A stretch of DNA of 64,000 nucleotides. Origin: Apostichopus japonicus. Its lineage: Eukaryota; Echinodermata; Holothuroidea; Aspidochirotida; Stichopodidae. The stretch covers positions 655,001-719,000 of the forward strand of contig NC_092580.1 in the NCBI RefSeq assembly GCF_037975245.1. Reading direction: 5' to 3'. The notes below the pieces were generated by a model. It searched no databases and was not told the DNA's origin. It saw only the letters and a list, made by a program, of their open reading frames with translations. A program made the translations under genes and the position numbers. Shown here piece by piece: positions 57,240 to 64,000 of this stretch (position 1 is its first letter; every line of letters starts with the position of its first letter).

Positions 57240-59265
57240 AAGAAAAAACTAAAATCCTGGTTATCAGTACTGAAGGGCTCATTTATTAAAATTACAACTC
57301 ATTATTCTTAATCGTAGTTAACCATAAACATAGATTGAAAAACAGATCTTGTCTCTTACTATTTTCATAACCAGAACTGCATGTGGATTCCTAACATAGT
57401 TAACGATCAGCTATCTGCAGTATTCTGTTCGTAAGGTGTTTGTGTAATGCGGCTGAGCAAGAGTCTTTCCAGTAAAGCTGTTGGAAAAGGGAAGATCACT
57501 AATGGAGTAAATGAAAAGAATTAAATGATACCTTAAATAACTGTTGACTAGCTGATAAACATATTTATATTCTTAAATGCAATTTCCCCAGATTAGTGAT
57601 AGTAATATACCTAACATGTGTTCATCCGTGGGTGCGAAAGCAATTATTTACTCTGTCACTGTGAATTTCCCTCATGCAGTGGCATTGCTGGCACGACTCT
57701 TGCTCAACAGTGTTCGTGTTACATTTGCAAAGAAAAAGTTAAGCTTACCTTCTAAAAGGTTAAGTTAACCTTAAAAGTGCTAGTTCAAAAAGGTTAAGGA
57801 GATTGGCTTCTGCAATTGCGTAGACCTAAGCACACATACTTTATGCTTGACCTTATTAGTTTAGATTAGTTTAGTAAAGAAAAAGGATCAGGAGGGACAC
57901 TCAAGTCCCCATCAAAGACCCTATAGGAGAGGGAAGAAAACTGATGACACAAACGATCAGACCCGATTACAATGCTTAAAGTGCTTGTCCAAAGCATTCT
58001 TAAACCCATTCACACTACAGTACTTGCAAGTACAACTTTCTCAGGCGAGCCATTCCACTCATTCACAACCCTATTAGAAAAAAAGGTATGCCGAATATTA
58101 ATGCTACTTTGTGACTTGTGGAGTTTAAGACAATGACATCTGGTACAACCACTATTAGCAAACATGAAAAAGTCAGTGACTATCAAGATACTTAATCAAG
58201 ATATCACTTTTATGAAACCTACGTTTGAGTTGAATCTTGGACTGCATAATCTAGATCTATAGGAAGACTGTCCATGAACTTGTGTTTGAGTTACTTTATT
58301 ACTCTGAAATTTAGTGACTCTAGCCCTGACTCATTGCATAACTGGTAATAGTTCCTGAAAACTCCACATGAATTGAATATGGACCACTGAATCAAGAACT
58401 ACTGGAGACTAATAATTCTTCACATCCTTAGCTAGATGAAGTAATGGTTTCTAATACAAACGGTATACTTTATCAATCCCGTTCTTGAACCATTGACCCA
58501 AAATTGTGTCCTTTCTGGAGAGAAGTATTGGAGAGTATAAGGAGAACCGGACGGATGGTGTGCTATTTATAATAATCCCTCTGCCTAATACAAATACCAA
58601 GGTATTTAATTAAAAAATAGTGAATTGCACATAAAGCACCTAAGGCGACACCTTTGTCGCCCTAGGTGAATTCATCTCTTTTCACAACACTTAGGACGAC
58701 ATAGCATAAACTCACCACTTAGGGCGACGATGGTGATTTAGTGTAATTTCGTCACACTGGACCATTTTTCTCCAGTATGTGCACTATTTATAATAATCCC
58801 TTTGCAAAGTACATATAGCAAAGAATACAATTAACTAGTTAATTAATTTCACATATACATGTCACCCTATGTGAAATTAACTCTTTCCACAACACTTTAA
58901 ATAAATAAATTGAGAAAGACATAACACCAGAGATCTACAGTCAATATGAAAAGATGCCTGTATACAGTATTTAGAACTGCTCAATGGGATCATTACAACT
59001 CAAGCTGGATTCTAAACCTGAAAATTTTCAACGTATGAATTCTGGCCATTAACTTACATCACTAATAGTTTCAGAATTTGACTCCTGTTCATTTGTCAGT
59101 TTATTGAGTTATCGTAATGACAGGCTGTTAGCATTACACTCATAAACACACATACTGCTACTTCACAAAAATGCATTGTGTTACATATTGAAACAATTTT
59201 ACATAACACAAAACAGCATGGAATGAAAACAATATGACAAAAACAGGGAGTTTGCAGGAACTCAC
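57240..59265. other. probable intron of the Cys-rich gene, repeat-derived in part
   Basis: No exon seen. Around 58560-58870 two related blocks carry 'tgcactatttataataatccct(c/t)tgc', 'aattcatctcttttcacaacacttagg' and 'gcgacacctttgtcgccc'-type words, suggesting an imperfect duplication. Confidence 0.4.
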
Positions 59266-59457
59266 CAGGACTCACAAAAGCCTTCAAGATCTTTGCAATC
59301 TAGACACACCTCAAGGTGCCCCTGCATACTCAAGCATGACATATAGCCCTTGTTACTAGGATATATCGGAATTACTGGATAGGAGTTTGTCCGACAGTGC
59401 CAAGTCTCATTGCAGGAAGTCCACTTCATCTCATTTGTTGTATGTAAGAAGAAGTAC
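59266..59457 (-). CDS. Cys-rich host gene, internal exon
   Basis: A 192-bp exon between ttcctttccag and gtgagt. It encodes 63 residues plus two bases, including NEMKWTSCNETWHCRTNSYP, YMSCLSMQGHLEVCLDCKDL and EGFCES. Seven cysteines and an N-E-T glycosylation sequon suggest an extracellular or lumenal, disulfide-bonded domain. Together with the next exon it forms a phase-consistent pair. The family is not recognised, and no signal peptide or membrane segment lies in these exons. Confidence 0.7.
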
Positions 59458-59469
59458 CTGGAAAGGAAA

Positions 59470-62190
59470 AAATAAGTTACTCATTACAACAATGTTGCAT
59501 TTCTATTGCAATTTCCATTTGTTCCTTTACCCTCTGGATTATCAGGTATAAATGAAAACTTTCATTCAGCTTTTACTTAAAATTATCAGAATTACTATTA
59601 AGAGCAACAAACTTATAAATCAGATACAGACTATCATCTAAACCCAGCCTTACAAAATGTGCATCCTCATTGTATTGATGCAAGTTTATCAGTCAGATCT
59701 AACTGGTGCCATAATACCTCTTTCAAAAATGACTAATTCCCTGCAAACCTAAGCAAATTCCCAATCAGTTTCAATGTTAAAGGTAGTCTGTATATGCCCC
59801 AAATTATAGGATGCTATAATTGCTAGAAGTTTTCAACAAGTTACTTTCATGGAGGCCCTTAGTCCAAATTGTTCTCAGACATTCTTAGTGAACACACAAG
59901 ATGACTGAATGTCCCCGTGAGGTAAATTTCATCAAAAGTGGTAATAAAAACAGTTTATAGAATTTTGACCAAAGGTGACCATATTTGAATATTTGCATAT
60001 TTTGGGCCAACATGGCATAATTTTAAATAATATATTGAAAAGTTCACTTATTTTTGTTTGTGTTGCTTTGATGCTTTTCACAGAACGATCTATATCTCTT
60101 ACTCATCTAAAAGTTTGCACTGGCTTTGGTTACAGGAAGTGCATGATGATGTGTAAACTGCACCAAGGAATTCTAATGCATCCTCCTGTGCAGTTGAATC
60201 AAACTCTGGAAGAATCTGTTTCAACCTTGCGAGACAGGAGGCCCATGAAGTTCAGGTTGAAATTGCGCGGAAGAGAGCTTTGATTACTTCCATTAATTCA
60301 GAGCTATGTCCATTATAGTGTCGAATGATGCTGCAAAGAAGCTAAAAAAAAAGAAGGAAAATTTAGATTTGTAGGAAATCTACATCTGACATGGGTGGCT
60401 CATCAATATAAGTGGAAAAGATTTGGGTTGCAACCTTCATTTTTATCTATTTTTTGTTAATGATTGCTTGATGTTTCAAAGCACTTTCTTGGAAGTCTGT
60501 CACTAGCTTCTGTAGCTGAAAAGTTACTCTCATCAAGTAAAATGATAAACACATCATATCTTAATAACCATTTGTTGGAATATGCTACTGGGAGAAAGGA
60601 GTAGAGGTATCATGAACTTGACAAAGAAGAGTGCCCATGTTGGAAAATCTAGTATATTTTGGGGATAATAAAACTTAAAACCCTTCATTGTTGAAGTGAA
60701 AATTATGATATTCTGCAATAAGTGCCAATCCTTGGGATGGGGTTGGAACATCACAAAATGCCCCTTGCAATTGTGCTGATATAGGTTGGGTTTTTCCCTT
60801 TACTTCTCCAGGCATAAGGTTTTGTCAAGGATATGGTCCTGGCACAGTAAAAGTTTTTCATTTTTCAACATTTCCAGGTGGGGAGGATCAAGTCACATGA
60901 AGTCTTGCACCTCCATAGCTTGCAATCCCTGCCTTAATGAATTATTTCTAAAGCTGCATGGGTTGTCTTAGGTTACTTACCTTTAATTTGAATTTGAAGG
61001 ACCACTACATGCTTTAAGACAAAATTGCAAACTGGACAAATTAAGAAATATGATGTCCTTTAAGTTGGCTGAATTGGGACAAATTCATTCCAAAGTCATG
61101 ACTTGTTTTCTGAATTTTCTCTGTTCTTTCATCTTCCCTGTACATATTGGTCAAATGGTTTAAAATGAGTTGTATGAATAGTTGATAAAGCTGATATATT
61201 CTGACAAGTTGTCAACCAGTTATTTCAATTGAATCATTTTTAATGAATTGTCTCACTGTAATTATTGATTGAGTGAGTGATCAGTCAATTAATTAAATCG
61301 TTAAGATTACTGTGATGATAGAATCAATGTTGATGAAAGAATAAATGTGACTTCATGCAGTGTTTTACAACCTGTATAAAATTAATACTCCAACCACACA
61401 TGCAAAGTGCAATGTGGTTCCCAGCTACACCACTCTATGGGGAAATGGTAATTTGATGGCTGTTCTTCCTGCAAACTCAGTCTAGACAGTGTGTTAGATT
61501 ATCAACTCAACCAACTTTGTCCAAGTTCCTGATGTTGTCCGCTGCAAGCCAGGAATCTCATTGGGTTGCTGCCACCACCATGAAGATTTAAGCAGTATAT
61601 CATTTCTCCTATAACAACAACATTGGAATAGTAAAGCAACATTACCGTAATGATGCTATATCGCAATTCCCTTTTGAATTAAGCAATATGTTAAGGGACA
61701 TTTTCTTAATATTAGTTTGTTCAATATATGAAAAATCAACCAAGTTAAAATGCATTATGGTTTCCATGATGTAACATGAGTAATTTGTGTATGCGTTTGT
61801 TTGTGTGTGTGGGGGGGAGGGGGAGGGAAGGGGGGTTGCACACACTTAATAGTAATTAAGGTTCTACAAATATTAGAAAAAGCTAACAATGATGATTGAG
61901 ATGCAACAAACATGGGCGAAAATGGAAAATATCTGCCAAGAAAACGAGACGGACCATTCCTGCAGGCTATGAGGTATCATTATGTTAAGTATCAACTCAA
62001 ATGGAATAAATTTCTTCCGATTCTGTGTTTATAAGGAAATTTCAGCTGAGCCCTGTTTTGTCACACATCTCATCAATATGCAGCAAAATCAAAATAGCAC
62101 TGAAAACATTGCATTGGGTAACCAACCTGCTCAGCCCAATAAACTTTAGTCAGACCACATATGGTTGGTGAGCAATTGCAGATCAGGGTT
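59470..62190. other. tract without a supported gene
   Basis: AT-rich. A plus-strand frame at 59975-60283 has an acceptor-like 'tttggttacag' inside it (about 60126-60136), but no other splice support. A GT/G tract lies at 61800-61830. Nothing was recognised. Confidence 0.35.
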
Positions 62191-62191
62191 T

Positions 62192-62727
62192 AATGTTAAG
62201 CCCTGCCCACTCATTTCGTTGCACGATATCTGCACCAAAAGCAATAACGACCCTCCTTAGCTCGTCATTGCTGCAAGGATCACCTCAAACCAACCTACCA
62301 TTCTTCAGATTGGAGCTAACAGTTATTAATGTTAAGCCCTGCCCACTCATTTCGTTGCACGATATCTGCACCAAAAGCAATAACGACCCTCCTTAGCTCG
62401 TCATTGCTGCAAGGATCACCTCAAACCAACCTACCATTCTTCAGATTGGAGCTAACAGTTATTAATGTTAAGCCCTGCCCACTCATTTCGTTGCACGATA
62501 TCTGCACCAAAAGCAATAACGACCCTCCTTAGCTCGTCATTGCTGCAAGGATCACCTCAAACCAACCTACCATTCTTCAGATTGGAGCTAACAGTTATTA
62601 ATGTTAAGCCCTGCCCACTCATTTTGTTGCACGATATCTGCACCAAAAGCAATAACGACCCTCCTTAGCTCGTCATTGCTGCAAGGATCACCTCAAACCA
62701 ACCTACCATTCTTCAGATTGGAGCTAA
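62192..62727. repeat. four tandem copies of a 136-bp unit
   Basis: Units start at 62192, 62328, 62464 and 62600 with 'tgttaagccctgcccactca'. Copies 1-3 look identical. Copy 4 has one change (cattTtgttg) and stops at 'ggagctaac', followed by different sequence. On the minus strand a unit contains the frame NDELRRVVIAFGADIVQRNE, which looks protein-derived. The length is not a multiple of three, so the array cannot encode a continuous repeat protein. Confidence 0.95.
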
Positions 62728-62734
62728 CAAGAGA

Positions 62735-64000
62735 ACGTCAGCTAAAATCTATTTTGGTCCTATTTCTTCTTCAAAGGAAGGCCTGTGGAACTGTTAGTAT
62801 GTGTGTACAGCCCTTTCTCATTCACAGCCTTGACTCCATACGGCTCAAGCCAAGAGTTTCGAACTTCCCTTCTCTTCGGGCATCCTTTCCTGCATTCTGG
62901 ACGAGAACACTAGAACCAACTTTGAAGGTCTGAATAAAACAAAATCCAGCAAATATACATAAACATCATAATACAATGTATATGTTGCCATTCATTTAAC
63001 TACAGTCAGTTTTCAATGCACAACATAGCATTATGTAATAACCTGTTTTGATTGCTGCCTTTAGTCAAAATTCTTTTTCTTGCCGTTCTTGGGCTTTGCC
63101 AATATTTTCTTTCACAAAACCTTTGATTATGTCCTGCGACTGTGACATGAGTTGTAAAACCCTCTCCCTCTGTGCATGGCTGCAGCAAGAGATTCTGGTT
63201 GGACAATGGAGTCTTCAATGTCGACTGGTAACAATGGCTCTCTGGATATATGAAGATAAATTAACAATCAATTATTCCCAACACTTTGTTGACTGAAGAA
63301 TATTTAATTTTTTTTATATTTTATTTTCGCTATTAAGACCCTGGAACCATAAATTTGAGTCACATCACATACTCAAACCAGCAGAAATTAAAAACCAAAG
63401 TATATTCTGTGCTGTTATAGGTCCAAATTGCATACCAGCCCAAAATATGATATATAGTATATGAAAAACAAAACCAATGTCAGTGGCATTAATTGCATGT
63501 ATCTTAATTAATTGGCATGCTTTTATAGTTTAATGAATGTTCATCTTTTGTACTTGCTGAAGAGTGTACCATATACAGAGTTAATCTGTTTATTTGTTTA
63601 GGTGTTGTAACTTACATAGGGTTATTGGTGGTCCTCTATTTAGCAGTTTTTCCCTGTACCTGGGATGTGTCGAATGAGATTTTATCCTATAGAGGATCAG
63701 TGTAGCTATGCAGGATTTGTCCAAACTCTCTTGTCCCTGATTGCTTTTCTCTGTACAGTATATGACCTTTACAAATGTAAACCTCTATTCAGCAATGGTA
63801 GGTTTGAATTATTACAAACCTTCCAAACATCACAACGAAAGGAGAAAGACCTGTTGAACCATGTTTTGCTGCACGGTACCCCATGAGAATGGAAGACAGT
63901 GTTTCATCCCAGTCATCTTGGTTTTGATTGACAACTTTGATGAGTGACATTTGCAGAGTTTGGTGGAATCTTTCATCCAGCCCATTGGTCTGTGGGTGGT
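62735..64000 (-). pseudogene. Ty3/gypsy-type integrase relic with an intron-like gap (runs off the window)
   Basis: From the window edge the minus strand reads the late part of an integrase core, with HPQTNGLDERFHQTL, DDWDETL, YRAAKHGSTGLSPF and ending at FG plus two bases at 63820. The frame resumes at 63241 with the base that completes Arg, then EPLLPVDIEDSIVQPESL. After that it has a frameshift near 63165, ERVLQLMSQSQDIIKG, and a TGA at 63065-63067. The C-terminal beta-barrel-like part (FKVGSSVLVQNAGKD...) lies at about 62850-62930, with one shift near 62856, and ends LPLKKK-stop near 62770. The order matches gypsy-type integrases. Upstream RT and protease would lie beyond the window. Confidence 0.8.
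63242..63819 (-). other. intron-like gap in the integrase relic
   Basis: A 578-bp segment bounded by AAG|GTTTGT and TATATCCAG|A on the minus strand. Removing it joins ag and a into one Arg codon exactly where related integrases are continuous (FGR followed by a Pro-containing loop). No target duplication marks it as an ordinary insertion. It is AT-rich with no coding signal. Confidence 0.55.

Noticed and set aside
57119-57240. Alternative frame (NRWNFTYKCRKC) as a zinc-finger transposase piece on the minus strand
   Set aside because: The competing frame fits the upstream exon's phase and ends cleanly at a stop, so it was preferred, but the alternative is not excluded.

Overview
The window is eukaryotic. 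It has GT-AG introns, small exons in long AT-rich introns, non-LTR retrotransposons, hAT-, Mutator- and Ty3/gypsy-type remnants, tRNA-derived repeats and many microsatellites. Runs of TAGGCCTA-type sequence (about 31.3-33.2 kb), the mix of transposon families and a deuterostome-like SRP68 C-terminus suggest a marine invertebrate deuterostome, perhaps an echinoderm such as a sea cucumber. That assignment is inference from one window. Nothing resembles a bacterial operon. Most long open frames are transposons or repeat artefacts. Host genes were found as exons whose splice sites and reading phases agree.

Layout. 0.6-1.6 kb: a palindrome-array fold-back element. 1.9-9.3 kb (+): four phase-compatible exons of an unrecognised coiled-coil protein; the last exon carries two in-frame TAA codons. 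9.4-13.1 kb: AT microsatellites, then a second palindrome-array element (11.3-13.1 kb) with the same termini and 6-bp target duplication length as the first. 13.6-19.8 kb: nested transposon debris: a TA-flanked MITE, a Jockey-like LINE fragment split by a hAT-type insert, other hAT-like pieces, a composite direct/inverted repeat, five tandem tRNA-like units and a GC-rich minisatellite. 21.3-22.9 kb (-): the last two exons of SRP68. 23.2-27.5 kb (-): a near full-length but broken Jockey-like LINE. 27.7-29.8 kb: a minisatellite holding three partial copies of one ABCC-transporter exon. 30-38 kb: few genes, with one possible signal-anchor first exon. 38.4-59.5 kb (-): scattered exons of one or more unrecognised host genes, with introns invaded by a 5'-truncated L1/Tx1-like LINE (40.8-42.0 kb, with its target duplication), a CR1/L2-like LINE (about 49.0-53.6 kb) and a Mutator-like transposase relic (54.2-56.0 kb) that itself contains another LINE fragment. 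62.2-64 kb: a 4 x 136-bp array beside a Ty3/gypsy-type integrase relic that has an intron-like gap.

The genes form no operon or pathway. The host exons are ordinary fragments of large genes, and the window is shaped mainly by repeat insertion. The most unusual material is the palindrome-array class: three unrelated palindromic words built into arrays with a 20-21 bp or about 12 bp spacing, two of them inside mobile-looking elements with identical TATGGC...GCCATA ends.
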